A stretch of 64,000 nt of DNA from Tigriopus japonicus (GCA_010645155.1 JAAGOF010000066.1:124001-188000); one strand, 5' to 3'; positions 22,401-35,814 are shown, numbered from the stretch's first letter. The notes: a model not told the origin generated them from the sequence alone. Made by a program: numbers and translations.

Positions 22401-25377
22401 TGTTGGTTCCGTCTCGTTTTGCTTCTGATATCGGATTCCACGCGAAAAAGGGGAAAATGAATGTCAAAGGGTTTTCTCCGATGATGATGATGATGGTGAT
22501 CGTGGTGGTATAGTAATGTTTTAGCTTGAGTGTGGTGTGGCTCTTCTTCGCAATGTAGGTTGAATTCAAATGGTTGTCAATGGAGGAAAGAGATTCGTTT
22601 TTATGCTCCTTTCGGCGTATTCGACGACGTTGGAGCGCAGTACAGATTTCAAATATTTGTAGTCGATGTGTGCTACCAGGAGATTCCAGAAAATCCAATC
22701 CCGCTCTTTCGATATCTCCCTCTTGCCTAAGCTTCAATCCAGTCAACTTGTCTTCTAAGGCTGCAGCGAATCTCTAGTGTACTGGATGTGCAACGATTCT
22801 CGAGACTCTTCTGAAAGTGAACGCGTCTTACCTGCTTGGATGGACGAACCAATCTCCGCATGACCATGACGCAAAGACGTTTTGACGCTTTTTTGTTGAC
22901 GCCAAACCAACGTTTGGAAATTGGGGTACGTTGTAAACAAGGTGAAGAAGGGTAGGTTGTTGGAGGGAAAAACGATAGACCCTTCATTGGAGTGTAGCAA
23001 GGTTTGAAGTTCGTCTATTGCAAAAGAAACGTTTGAGAAATCGTGTTTCGTGAATTTCTAGACTTAGTCCTGGCCTAATTTTATTTCTTTGAATTTTTGA
23101 TGAGAATTTAGACACGTCATAGCATGCCAGTCTCGAACCGGAACATGATTGTGTGACAGTTATGTATCTTTTTCCGTGTCTTCTTACTTTTAGGTCCTTT
23201 AACGCCACCCAATTGTCCAATGTGTCGCCAAAGGATCACTCTGTTCTTACCCTATTTTTCGCAAAACGAGAGAGACTCGATTGAACTGGATGTGGTCACT
23301 CAACGGGACATGATCATGGACAAGATTTGCCAATTCAATCGTAGATTTTCGGGTGAGAAACGTCCGTAGTAGGGCGAGACGGGTAACCAAATTGCATGCT
23401 TTCAAACTTTAAGTCGCCAGACCTCTCGACCCATGGCCAAGGCTCAATTAACCTTTTTTTGGTGGAGAGATTCATTTCTGTTACTATAGAGACATGGCTC
23501 ATGTCATGGCAGCTAATATCGCTGAATTAATGACACATTCATACTGAAAGAATCTTTTTTTCTGAAAATTAAGAATGAAAGTTACAAAGATTGTGATTTC
23601 AAGTTGAACCTTCGCCATCAGAAGTCTAGAACAAAGTTTTCATAATGAGTTTCATGATCCGTCTTTGTTCATAACCGCCTTCAAATAGAGTTAGGAAACT
23701 TGGAAACGCAAACTTCTCACACGTCAATATTTTACGAACAGGAACGAATTGGAAATATCATCATGACATGAGATCTTACAAAGCTCCTCCTGAAATTGGA
23801 AGATAAAGTGATTGACATTTTTGCAACAGACGTGAAAGATCTGGAAACTCCCACAACAATAAGAAAGCAGATCTCTTATTTACAATTTTTATTTGCAAAA
23901 AGAGGAAAACAATATGAAAATCAAAATTTTGCTAAAAATTATTGCAATTGATTTCAGAAAGGCTTAAGAAAGAAATTCAAATAGCTCGAGTTTACCAGAG
24001 AGCAGTAAAGAATACCAAAAAAATGCCTGTTCAAGTCTTCCACACATGCTAGTTTTTAAACGCAGCTACCCACACTATCTTGTAGCATCCGCTGCTGGGT
24101 TATTCTTACTTTAGTATACTCGAGCTATTTGAATTAGTGCTCCTAACATTGGACCTAAAAGTTGCAATTTTAGCCTACGAGTGAAGCAAGGGAGGCTCTT
24201 AGTTCTTTTACTTTTTTCTCAGTGTTAAGGAAAAGACGACAAGTGTCTTCCTGATGACACCGAGAATAGCATCAAAGTTTTTGTAATTCGTTCATACTTC
24301 GGAGATTTGAAGTCAAGGCAGTCCAAGACAAGGAAAAGTAGAGCGAGGCTAGATGGCCTCAAACACGAGGTGTTTCCTTGGCTTTTCTTTTAGGCCATAT
24401 TTTTTCTTCTTTCTTTAGCATAGCTCTTTCACTGGTTTATTTTTCTTTTTTGGAATTTAAAAGCAAGAGAAAGTGTGTTCTTGCTGTAGCATTTACATGA
24501 AAAATTGACGAGAGGCTGGATTTCATTAGGGAGCGTAGAAATGATCTGTTGTTTACTGAACAACCAGGGGGACATGTGCAATAAGATTGTTCCAATGGAA
24601 CAGGGTTGATAATGCGACACTTCCGGGGCACAAGGCCAAAATTTGAATACGCTAACAATCCTAAGGGATTGTTTCAAACGCAGTTATTTCCCGGGAGGGT
24701 GTCTTAAGGGTTGTATCCATTCTCCGGGTGGAATGCCTTCCTTGATACTCCGCCTTCTTTGATACATTTAAGTTTTGGTTGGGGCTCAACATCTTTGCCT
24801 ATGATACAAATGGTGCATCTGGATTGGGCTATTTGCCAAGGACAGCCATCGAGTCTAGCAAAAGGACCCGTTCCATGTTTCAAAGATTTTGAGCTTCAAC
24901 GACATGATAACAGCTGAAGTCAATTCTATCCAGTAAGCCTCAAGCCACCCTCTGCAAATAGTACTACTTGAAGTGACATTATTTTGAAACGATAGAAAAA
25001 TGTCGTGTTTGGAAAGGGAAGACATTGCGACGAATCTGATCCCTTCAAACTCTAGCAGTTATTTGAACACATTTTTATTTGAACCTCTCTCTCTTTTAGG
25101 TTCATCGCGATCGTATCTTGAGATATTGAAAGATCTGCCCATGTTGGCTCGACATCTTTGGACGCGATTGCGAGATGGTGAAGGTCTGGACCTGTTTTTT
25201 CGAGCCCGAGCAGGCATTTATCTGGTGATCACCGTTTTGTACGTTGTCATGCCATTGGACATCCTGCCCGAGGCTGTCCTTGGCATAGTGGGTCTCTTGG
25301 ATGATGTCTTGTTTTCACTTGTGGTTTTGGTCTCGCTCACCAACCAATTCCGAACCATCTTGGGCCATGGGGAATGA
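19483..25377 (+). CDS. RNF170: E3 ubiquitin ligase RNF170 (five coding exons)
   Basis: ER-membrane RING ligase; in vertebrates it acts with erlin proteins to ubiquitinate activated IP3 receptors for degradation. Hand-joined exons are 19483-19646, 20316-20362, 20626-20754, 23194-23352 and 25100-25377. All introns are GT..AG, and the phases join to 258 residues, the same length as the human protein. A membrane segment lies at about 23-40 (VIIGVLLGGLILWLVY). The C3HC4 RING uses C80, C83, C95, H97, C100, C103, C121 and C124 (CSIC...NCGHTFCGTC...CPMC) and is split across exons 3 and 4. NRRFSG at 162-167 matches the family. The C-terminal DUF1232 region has two hydrophobic stretches around MPLDILPEAVLGIVGLLDD. 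A TTCTTACAG acceptor ends two bases before the ATG, implying an untranslated first exon. Intron 3 (2.4 kb) hosts an antisense gene. Confidence 0.95.
20790..20795 (-). terminator. Candidate poly(A) signal of the antisense DUF4789-like gene
   Basis: TTTATT on the plus strand reads AATAAA on the minus strand, 140 bases beyond the stop codon and inside RNF170 intron 3. Confidence 0.45.
20937..22097 (-). CDS. Secreted cysteine-rich protein, DUF4789-like
   Basis: The reading frame gives 386 residues from the ATG at 22095-22097; the frame opens three codons earlier only through a TTG. Residues 1-24 form a signal peptide (GRLVTLFTITVTMVMVLVSPGSA). Next comes a Pro/His/Glu-rich, probably disordered stretch to about residue 140. 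The C-terminal half is cysteine-rich: GECMSGEWFVLD, GVCQKRPC, YCPPGQELLNNPYGEGECDC and CPPGEQL, then CEEALEWNPFCPGG. These repeats of Cys-Pro-Pro-Gly and GEW-FVLD are what I know of the arthropod DUF4789 proteins, which are extracellular and of unknown function. The coding region is a single exon lying antisense within intron 3 of RNF170. Codon use looks coding throughout. Confidence 0.85.
   Translation of the reverse strand: MGRLVTLFTITVTMVMVLVSPGSAFRIWSNSLQEDLHQHRLEHHRPPIMEPHVPPIPHEPESLPALPFPPLHMSPEDMEASTIPYPLEASTDAMDPSGLEDNDATPLNIPGVMETEDSPSISIRIPKLPPPAPAPKCSQFQTTQLDTIHNRYVCTRLTDQGECMSGEWFVLDKNSKSDVMQGVCQKRPCLEGYAFIRANQTCEPIGSTDYCPPGQELLNNPYGEGECDCFNHLLSYYNKDTKAFECYPEFSPLPCPPGEQLISGPVDDGMGGSVVKSACRMTNCGRGRLLTKIGCVDAVDCDSQAPEDQPIRHVLCEEALEWNPFCPGGRRRNMDGLCEDPPIPADQDGMDSVSMPPKPRMSDSRSRFKLATKGLSLTNYAIFHIG
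22206..22247. repeat. (GAT/GAC)n microsatellite
   Basis: Mixed GAT and GAC trinucleotide units just upstream of the antisense gene, in RNF170 intron 3. Confidence 0.9.
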
Positions 25378-25516
25378 ATGATTGGCACAAGGCCTTCTTC
25401 CTTCTATTGAATTTTGTAACTTGTGATATCCGACAATCCATGGCTTACGATCGGGCCGTTCGTAATTCAAATGCAGTTTCCCCCTAGAATGTGTGCTGGC
25501 CGACGAGGCGAATATA

Positions 25517-25522
25517 AATAAA
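25517..25522 (+). terminator. Candidate poly(A) signal of RNF170
   Basis: AATAAA about 140 bases after the RNF170 stop codon, on the same strand. Confidence 0.65.
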
Positions 25523-28500
25523 GAAATAAGGCGATAGCCCTGGCTCAATTCTTTTTGTGTTATATCTCATTGGATGTTGGTCGTTGCAATAACATTCCAA
25601 ACCGTCAACCTCCTCTGGAATGTCTTTCAAGTTGATCTGGGAGCCAGCCATGGATTACTTACAACATGGTACTTCCCAACGGAATGTTCCCTCCACCATT
25701 GGGGGTTACTGTACTATGTTGGACCGAAGGCACGAACGGCTGGGCGATGCACTCCATCCTCGCCAACGGCGTTTGAACGCGATCACGACGGTTGGAAGTG
25801 GTGAAGGTCGCGAGTGGCAAGGATCCCGCGAGGAAGTTCTCCCCATGTATTACGAACGTATGAACGAAGGGAGAAGCAAGGAAGCAAGGAAAGAAAGAAG
25901 GGACAAGCCTTCACACGAACAGACGTCGGTCCCAGAGGAAAATAAAAGGAGATCGATCCTTCTTTCACTTCCCAAGGAACCATTGGGGAGAGTGGCTGTA
26001 ATTGTGAGAGTTTGAAGTGACGACTCTGTATTTGAGGCGAGAAAGAGAGAGTGGCGAGAGGACGAGAAAAACACAACTGGTCGACCTCTTAGGGAATTTC
26101 CCGATTGTCCTAGTGCATGAGGATATGTGCATCTGTTTCCTCCATGGGATTTCGTTCCAAGTAATGAGACGACTAAGAAAAGACATCTAAGAGCCGCTCG
26201 TAAATAGATTGCCACTCCTACTCTTTCTCAGCCGCCTTCTATACTCTTTGAGATGTCTGAGCCTCTTTTTATGTGTACATTCATGAACAAATCCAGTTCT
26301 TCCCAGCATCTTTGCAGTCTCCCAAAAATCTCGAACGAGTTCCATTGAAAACGATTGTTTGTTTGTTTGCCTAGCCTGCTTGCTTGTTCGTTTGAAAACA
26401 GAGTGGATCCAAGGATTTTGCATTTGATTTGAAATGATCCATGGGACGTAGAGCTTCTTGATCGCAATGTCTGGAGCTCTCCTCGACCAGGATCGATGAA
26501 CCTTTCGATCTTATTTCGACATATCTTGAAGAAAAAGATTCTGGACGGATTCGCAAAGTGATTGAGAGGGCGGAAGTGATCTTCTTCAACTCAACGTGAA
26601 CTCTCGACCTAAGCAAGCAAAGCTCTTGGGGACGAAAAAAAAGGACGGCAGCAACAGACGGCAGACCAAAAGGGAATACGAAAAAAACAGCCTTTTTTGG
26701 AACCGGGGGCAAACTCCTTCCAAGGTGGCAAGTCTCTTTTCATTGTGATATTGCACTCCCCCCAAAGTTCCCTGTCGTCTAGGAGACGGACTTCCAACCG
26801 TCCGTAGTCCGTCTGCGTGGTCTTTTTTGGCCTTTCCTTGACTTCCCTGGAGATCGTCCTGGATGGATCGAACAGGAAATTGACGCTCTGTAGCCATTTG
26901 ATTGATTCTTTGTTGTCATTGCGCCAATACAAGTTATTGAAGTGTCCCCGGTGGCGGCGATCTTTGATTGCCGATCGATCGAATCCTTCACTCAAAGGCC
27001 AACGGATAAGGAAGGCCCTTTGGGTCTTTGGTTGCAAATTTGAACAAGGAGGAACAGCAAGGTAAGAACATCTATTTAATCGTGAATTGGGGCAAATAAG
27101 AAAAGTTATCTATTGTTTCGTCGCAAATTGAGTTTTCTTTATGGCGGCAACGTCTGACTGGTCTATTGAAGAAGAAGAAGGGTTGTCCCTCTGGAATTCA
27201 ATGTATGTTTTTAACTTCTTGGGAGTCGCATACTGAAACTGGGTCAAACAGATTAACTGGGTAAGTGATTGTTCGGGAAAAGGACCTTTTTGTGGAAACA
27301 TACTGCTTGACGTTAATTCGTCAAAAAGCTTAAGCATATGCGAGTGTTCGCTGAACTCGTCAATTATTCTTTTCGTTTACTCATTCATTTTGGTGGGACG
27401 AAAACTAGCGCAAAGCTAAAAGTTCTACAATGGCCTTGCTCTTGTTGCCAAATCTAAAGTGGTTTTCCTAGGGTCTGTCATCGGTAGATTCTTTTCCAAA
27501 GTTACCAATTGCTGATCAATGATCATTGCTTGGTCTATGAAATACTCCTTTGTAAAGAAATAGAAGACCCAATTCTTTTTCGTGTCTTCTGTCCCACGAA
27601 AGAATGTTCCCACTCCCGTTTTGACCATGGATTGATGACCAATAGGCTCTTCCGATGTACTCTTAATGGAACTGTTTGGCCCATAGCGAGATCCAACTCC
27701 ACGGCCAGCGTACTAGGACTTAGATTTGGGCGATGGTCCTTGTCCCCCTTTTCTTGACTACACCATGGACCATTAAAATTGGCTCCATATTCGTTCCAGA
27801 ATCTCCCTATTGATTGGGATGAAGTCCATTACGTCGATATACGTACTTTTTGGCCAGTTCTGGGAACAGACGTTGTTTCTCTGCCGGCATAAGATTTGCA
27901 GAGCATTCATTCATTGAAGGGAAAGGCCGCTGTTTCTCTACCATCAGTCGTTTATAATTAGTTCACGAATTATCTGGAAATTCTGGTCCAATCTCGACGT
28001 TTGTCTCTCCGTTCTTCAAAAGTGAACTTCTCAAAAACCTCAAAGCGCGGGCAACTTAATATATGTGTGTGTGGGTCCATCGATTGTATGAAATAAGGCT
28101 GACCTTGCACTTTGAATTTGTTCAACCAAAGGAGAAAAGAAAATGTCGAAGCAGACCTTCGTTTTGGTCTTTTGGTCCTCGTGAAGGCCACGGTAGACCA
28201 CGAAGACTCAGGACGGAATTTGCTGCCAAACCAATTGTGGCGCGAATTTTGAAACTTCTCTTCATTTGAAGGGCCCGACCTTGAATCAGGCTCAATCCAG
28301 CACATCCAGCATTTCAGGTTAGGCCCCAGACCTTTGAGAACCCAAAAGAAACTCTTATCTCTCAACTCTAAGATTGAATTGAGAGCGAAAAAGTTTCGTT
28401 CCAACTCTGCCCCACCATTACTATTGACCATAACCATCATCATGCACTGGTTGGAAACTTTGAACTCTGGCTATGGCACCTCAGACAGCCCTTAGTTTGG

Positions 28501-31130
28501 AAAGGTACTTTCATCCCAGTGAAGGCCAAAGAAACCGATGAATCGATTGTGTGTTCAACAAGGGAAGATGTGCAATCTCAACATGTCCATTGACAAACGT
28601 GAGGACATTCTTTGGCATTGGTGCAGTTTGTCTATTCCCAGTCCAAATTGTTAATACAGTAGTGGCTAAAAGCCTCTGGTTAGAATTGAGTATCTCGCCT
28701 CACATCAAGTCAATTCTTGCTTACTTGACTGTCTAGAGTATTTCTTTTTGTTGCCTCAGGTCAAGCCAATATAAGAGGTTTGAGCTCTGTTATGGCCAAC
28801 CATTGTAGCTAGCCTTGTGTATTGAGGTATTTTGCTGTGGAGTTTGCCGACATCAATTTGTAACGTGGTTTGGTTTTCAGGCAAAGACCTTAGATGAAAA
28901 GAAGACGATGGATAGAAAGAGAGAACCCTTTACAGATCCCATGAGGTAAATTTTTCTCTAAAGCCTATCTTCAATGCCATTGACAGGGCATCTAAGATTG
29001 ATTATCATCATGGATGGGCCTTCGCCGCAAAACATCCAACAAAAGTAGCCTGTTGTTATTAGGGCCTTCGCGTACGTACGTACTACACACATGTACAGTA
29101 CAGTAAGGCCGTATCCATCGACCAAAGTCCAAGGCCTCGTGGACTACACACAGATTGGAGTTACCAAGAGCCACCATCATGGGAACCAATGTGGCCACAC
29201 GTGCGTTGGCAAAATGACTAACGCATAAAGGTTAAAATGCATTATTAATCCCAACGTATGGAACAAAAGAATTGCTTTTGTAACCGTGGAAATCCGTGTG
29301 TTGAGCCGTCCTTTGGGTATTTGAAGAAAAAAAGCAAATTTAGAATGCGAGCCATGCAGTGTAGTACGTTTGTTGGTACAAGAAGCTAACCTTTATATGA
29401 GTAGGCCTTGAAAGAGGCTTAAGTTCACTTCGAGTAGTCAAGAAAAGGAGGGAAAAAGGCCAGCTCATTCTCTACTCCCATCCTTTTTCTTCTTGATTCA
29501 GTCTTTTGAAAGCATGGCTCGGCCTTGGCCTTCCTTGCTTTGTCTCGCCTTCACCGGGATGTTTCTGATCAGACCATGAGGAAACGAAACCCTCTTTAAG
29601 ACCGAGGATTTATGGCAGATCGCGGCCTTCTGCCGAGTATCCTCTTCCAATTCTAGCGTCTTCTTCCCATGAGAGCGTGTTACTTTTTGCACGGAAACAA
29701 TCCACTTCTTCTCACCGTTCTTCACTCTCACTCACTCACTCACTCACTCACTCAAACCCCCGGAGAATACACTAAGGTTGTCAAGTTTCCCAGGATAAAC
29801 GGGTTGATTTTCGCCAATATTAGATATAACGGCCGCTCCAAATAGAGTGGGTTAAAGAACAAACCTCATTGATCCAACCAAAGTGACAGCTTACCTTTAA
29901 AAATAAAAGAAGCCTTTGAATTCAGCGTGAATTTCATAGCTCTAGGAAGAGCATGGACATTGGGAAAATTCTTTAAAGTGGGTGGATGTCTCCAAACCCG
30001 AAATATTTTTCATTTTCAAATAACCATTTGAGCAGAAGAAAGTTGTATATTTGAAGTCATACTGTAAGGACCTATCTTTTAACAAAGTACAATTGGTAAA
30101 ATTGTCGTTGAAAAATTGACCAACGTTCATATGTGCCCGTTTCGGTGTAAATGGATGAAAAAATATCGGGACGCTGACGTAGTAGTACAGGTCATTTTGA
30201 AAATTGCAATAAAGAGCCTCATTCTTTAATTTGTTTTTGAGCAGGCTTCAGTTTCTCATTTGTATTGTGTCAACGATCAATCTTACCAATCGTGTTGAAC
30301 ATAAGTGCTCACATTAAGTGGACTTTTCAATATCTTACTCCCCAACCTTATGCTATCTGATATCTGTTTTGAAAGTGCGATTTAAGCTGGACGTTGGGCC
30401 CGTGACGGGAAAAACATTTTTGTTAAAGGAAAGAAAATGTCAGTAGTAATCGGTAACGTTTCTCTTCGAAGATCTCTTTCAGTTGCCATTTCTTGGCGTG
30501 ATTTGCTTCTGGTCGCTTGAGCAAGTTCAAAAAAAAGCGGAAGATGCGCCTCAATTGACTTTGTTGGTTGAAAAGCCTTGATGCATTCGTCCGTCTTGTC
30601 ATTTCAAACGAACTGCATTCTTTTTCTTAACCTCTGCAACGTTTTTCTGAACTTACTGATCCAACCCTATCGCAGCTCAATAGGGATTGACAATTGGCAA
30701 GAAATGGCCTTGTTGATCCTAGAGTACGAAATCCAGTTCATTTCTTTCTACGAGGCTGATAAACAAACCCCTGAAGATATAGTATATTGTCATCCTTAAT
30801 CAGTTGATTGTACTCAATCAAATTGTTCTGCAACTAGCGATGATTGCAACATCTTCTCAAGGCTCAATGAGCTTGAAGAGCACTCATTCCGCTTTTTGAA
30901 CAACCAGCCGAACCAAGACCAATTGAATGGTTATGTTTTCTCCAATTGAGCCCCAATCATGACATTCTTGATCCAAAGGTGCTTTTAGGAGATTGACATC
31001 ATCGTTATCAACAGAGTTCATCCACATGACTTTCTGTTTCAGGGGACTCCAAAAAGTACATAAAAAACACACTGTTGCATAAAAAAATAGACGATTAAAG
31101 TTGGGATATCACAGATGAATTGACTAGAAT
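25523..31130. other. Gene-poor stretch, no supported gene
   Basis: Frames of up to about 157 codons occur (27970-28443 minus, 26609-27037 minus, 25620-26015 plus). None has a recognisable domain, and several overlap on opposite strands. A possible isolated exon lies at 28881-28945. A TCAC tetranucleotide run lies at 29728-29754. Confidence 0.45.
29728..29754. repeat. (TCAC)n microsatellite
   Basis: Six to seven uninterrupted tetranucleotide units. Confidence 0.95.
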
Positions 31131-31143
31131 TGTTTTCAGTGCA

Positions 31144-31150
31144 TATAAAA
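31144..31150 (+). promoter_or_regulatory. Isolated TATA box-like sequence
   Basis: TATAAAA, followed about 60-70 bases later by a short frame starting ATGATGAAATTCTTGG and then a GC-richer island (31225-31460). It could be a promoter for a short or noncoding transcript; nothing else supports this. Confidence 0.2.
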
Positions 31151-31731
31151 GAAGTGAAGAGGGGATAAGACAATACAGATACAATCGGATAGAGGTAGGT
31201 TAATGATGAAATTCTTGGTTATTGCAGTACAGTACAGGAGGTGGGCCAGATTGAACAGGTCCTTCGTCAGTTCCCATCGTTGATGTAATTGGTCAGGAAG
31301 CCAAATGAAGGTGCGCGACCGCCAATATTCCGAAGGGATATCGGGCCAAGGGTGTTGTTAAGTTCTTAACCGGGAATAACAACATGTGTCCGGACATCGC
31401 CCCCAGAAAGGTCGGGTTCCTAACACTGTTACCAGCCCGATGGATAAGGGCTCGGTTTCGCATTTGAAATTATGTATTAAAACATGTATGATTGGCATAT
31501 TGAGGCACGCGCAAGTATCGTTTGTCTAGGATTGTTAACTTGAATTGATTCTGCTGTATTCGAGAGGTTTCTGCCATTTTCGTCAGCCAGTTAGATCTTG
31601 CTTAAGTGATCCATATTCCATCGTCAACCTTTTCTTCCCCCTCCCGGAATCAATTGTCGAAGCATCTTCAAGGAATTTGGCCAAGATCCTGCCAAATCCG
31701 ATTTTCATCACTAGCTTCAGAGCATTGCTTC

Positions 31732-31764
31732 GAAGGAAGGAAGGAAGGAAGGAAGGAAGGAAGG
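31732..31764. repeat. (GGAA)n microsatellite
   Basis: Eight GAAG/GGAA units in a row. Confidence 0.95.
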
Positions 31765-34700
31765 TTCTTCCCTCCCACCCCCAGCATCATCAAATCTCTA
31801 GCGAGAGGGCTCTAAAACAAATGAGATTGACTTGTGGAGATGCATAATACGTAATGATAGTCGTTACATGATGATAGTTGTTATTCGTGCTTATCTTTGT
31901 TTCCCTCTTTCCGCTCCTCCTTTCGTCCCCCTTCCCTATTTTTTTCATGCTCGCTTGCACTTTTCATTGCAACGCGCTCATTATCAGAAAAGAGGCCATT
32001 TGATTTCAAAGGCTAGCCAACCTTAACGTTACTTCATTTTCCTCTTGGCATTCGTGATGGTAACACATCAGACTTGTTCTTGACCCAAAAAATATATCCA
32101 ACTAAAGAAATGGCCGTGGAAGTATTTTGGATGGTGTTCGTTATTCGAAATACCATGGAGAGGTTATTGTTCACAAAAATACGCACCACCAGATTTATTG
32201 GACACGAAGTGGTGTTTGTTGTATGCATGTATTACGGGAGCGTTATCCAGGCAATTTTCCACGGTAACAAAGTCCGCCGTTCTTGTTGTTAACCTACAGG
32301 CAGTCGTGTATGTTCTGTAAGGTTTTTTGTGTTGTTGTTGGCCGCCTTGATGCGGTTCTTGTTCGTCAATGGGCTCGTAAAGCAATATGAGGTTGGATAG
32401 AACCGTACCAATATCGCAGTTTCCACCACATTGGCCAAGTTTGCAGAAACTGGGGTCTTCATAAAAAAAGTAGCACCACTATTTTGGCCTGGCTCCTCGT
32501 CCTTTTTCCATTTTCCTTTTTTGTCCTTCTTAACCCTAATTTAACGCCGGCTCTTTCGGTCGTTTTGCCTTGGTCTTGTCCACTTTAAGATGCATAACTT
32601 TGGTTCCCCTTTCGTTCGAGTATGCTTACTTCATGCTCTAATACGTACATATGAAAGAGGACGGCAAATACCATCAAATGGAAATTAGGAACAGGAGTTC
32701 AACCAAGTCACATGACGACGCTGCTTGCTGAGATCTTGTTTTTCTTTGAGGACCATTTTACAAGCTTTGGTTTCCTCGTCTGAAGTGGAACACACCCGAA
32801 CATGTGGCACACCGAGTTTGCGCCACATGGAGAAGAGGAAATGAAACTAGATGTGACTCCTTAGTCGGATGACTTTCACTTTCAGGTGAACATGAAACGT
32901 CCAAGTGAGTGTTCCATAAACAAGGGAACTTCTCCGTCGTCATTCATATGTTTGATTAGTGAGCCGAAAATTCGAGGATGAACTGCAACATTCTGGACCC
33001 TTTGCCACTCAAATGGCTCATGAGCGTAAACTTTTGGCACCATCTATCACCACTTAGCTCGTTTTCATCCATGATATATCGCAAGGATTCAAAGCACAAG
33101 GAATGCTGACAATTCCTTCCCTTCTTGGTCGAGGTTTCTCAGAGGAATTGTGGAACGTGGGACGTGGAACGTGGGGTTGGTTGTCTGACCAGATTCTCCC
33201 TGGTTTTTCCTTCTTCCCATCTCTCTTTTCTCCCTCTCTCTATGCCAAGGAGTGTTTGCCGAAGGAAATTGAAAAGCCCTCTTTGTCGACGTTGAAAGCC
33301 AGTCTATTAGGGAGATGAGCCTGGATGGACTTGAAGTCGTTCATTCATTTATTTTCGTGAGGATTTCGATCCCAATTCATTCGCCCTGGTTCCCTGGTCG
33401 ATGTGTATGTGTGCCTCACTGAGAGCACAGCGGACACACCAACGAGAGATAGATAGATAGATAGATTGAAGGACAGCCCGAGGTTCTCTTTCAAAGTGGG
33501 TATTTGCTAATGGACAAGATTTTGTCGAGGGTAATTCCTGCAAGATTTTACGAAAACTTACGAGATATTCAAGATCCATTTCCGCGAAGGGGGCCGACCA
33601 ATGGGTGGAAAATGGGGTCAAGTCTCTAGAGTCAAATCAATTCAGGCACTTCCAAAATATCCTCTTCATAGCGATGAGATCCCTTTCCCCTTTTGCTCCA
33701 TGAGAAAGATCCTGATCCGAGCGAACGGACGGGTTGTGCCATGGTGTGATGGATCCAATCGACGTCTTTGCCATTGGTGCGAAGTGTGTTGAAGCAAAAG
33801 TTTAGTTTTTGCTGATCCTCCCTCGAGACTTGGAGAACGTAATGATACAGCTAATATTCGAGTACTTTCCCTCCGCACACAACGTATCTACAATCGTATT
33901 TTGAGCTAGGCAATTTCCGATTTGTCACAATATTGGTCGCTTTGAATGCACCATAATAGGTGGCCTTTTATATGCACCTTTGAGCCCTGACTTGCCTTTA
34001 AACATCAATCATACACACACTACCAACCTTTTTAAGGGATCAAGGCAAAAATGGTTGCTCTCAAAATTATTTATGACCTTTGTCTCGACTGAAACCATCT
34101 GATAACTATCTGATCTGAAGCGTCTCCAGTACGATATTTACTGTAACTACACTATTTTCACTATCGATTGGTATCGAGGGCCAAATTGATCGCAAAATAA
34201 ATAAATGCCGGATTTGATCGAAAAAATGGCAAATGCCGAACCAACTCACTCACTCACTCACTCCTTGGCTGTGGTGAAGGTTCGTTCCCGAGTTACTTTC
34301 CAAGTCAGGTTGGCCTGGAGGCATAAAAGTTGAATAGGGCTCATTGTACCGTAGACTCGAAACTTGCCGAAGTTTGAAACTCCTACTTGTTCTGTACGAA
34401 AAGTACTTATTTTCTTAGTAGAGCCCGCCTACTCAGGCCACTCGGTCTCCAATATAGGTAGGTACAGTACAGATAGATTGACGTATCAATATGAACTTTC
34501 GATGGGAATTCCCGGCCAACGTCAAATGCACTTTTGAAATGTCGGGAAACAGCGAAGTGTTAGTCGGTCATTTCTTGTAATGCGATAATGTTGATGGACT
34601 ACGGAAAAAGTTACACACCTTCATGCACCAATTCTTTGCCCCATTGATTACCATTATTCATCTTTCACTATATTATGGCTTAGTTTGCTATTGCGATTCG

Positions 34701-35814
34701 GAAATTTAAGAATTCTTAGTTGATTTAAATTAAAAAAGGGCCTATTTGGCCAAGCCTTAACCACTACTCATGTACAATCAAAATCCATTATCCGATCCTG
34801 ACAAGTGAACAAGAACGAGAATTGATTGAATTCTACCTAAATCGAACAACCAAACATCTTCATCATATTTGAAACCAATCGTACACGCATGTAAACATTT
34901 TACCGATGAGTCTGAAATCCTGCATTTATTAGAATCTCGATTTTGTTCGCCGATAAAATCCATTCCATCCGAAGGCACCGGAAGGGGAAAAATGTTGAAA
35001 GTGGAAAATTGCTCGAGGCTAATGAGTGAGTGAGTTCACCAAGATAAGATTGGCCTTAGACGTGAGTTCTTTGCACAGAACCAACCCCATGATTATTAGG
35101 CTTGTTACGGGTATCATTATGAATGGAATTGCTCTGCCGAAACTTGTTCAACTTCCCAAAAGATTAGAAGAAAAGTAAAAAAAACTCTTCGCAAATGCGC
35201 TCTACTTGAATGAAAACTGTTTTGGACTCGTAAATGATGTTTTATTGACCTCAAAATTTGGCGAGTACAAGTTGCCGACCCGGTTTTTTTTCCAGTTTGA
35301 AATGATGAATTCTTTACGTTCAGCGTTTAATGTGTACTAATCATTTAAGCTAACTCTATTAATCGTACCGATCAATGTTCAAGTGCTTGAGAAGTTATTC
35401 AGGGGCAAATATTCGCCCATGTTGCAAGCAACTTTTGCACAAAATATTTTTCAATCACTATTTACAAAAGAACTTCTTCGATTGGGGTTGATTGTTGAGG
35501 AGAAACAAAAGTAGGTCGAACAAAAACAAGGATTGACCAATACAACACAGTTCTTGTCAATTGCCGATTATTGCATGGCCATTCACTATTGAAGGCAGAC
35601 CAGTCTCAAGCCATTCATAATATCGATCATATGTATTTTCTTTCCAATTGTTTCTTTAAAAGAGTATTCGTAGATTCTCATCTTCTGACAAAATCAATTA
35701 TTAGACCACGTCATGCGGTTTTATTCTTAGCCACCGTGCATGAGCATAGTTACTAAGTAAACATTAGGATCGGAAAACGTTACTAGGACTATTTAAATTC
35801 GACCTTGTCTTGCT
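31765..35814. other. No supported gene
   Basis: Only short frames. A (GATA)n run lies at 33446-33466 and a CTCA run near 34248-34262. An open stretch with an acceptor near 33628 and a GTAAGT donor near 33557 on the minus strand (reading HWSAPFAEMDLEYL) could be an exon, but I found no partner exon. Confidence 0.4.
33446..33466. repeat. (GATA)n microsatellite
   Basis: Five GATA units. Confidence 0.9.

Noticed and set aside
26609..27037. 142-codon minus-strand frame
   Set aside because: Four or five overlapping frames on the same strand in other phases; composition does not single one out.
27970..28443. 157-codon minus-strand frame
   Set aside because: No family resemblance, no signal or domain, and an overlapping plus-strand frame of similar quality.
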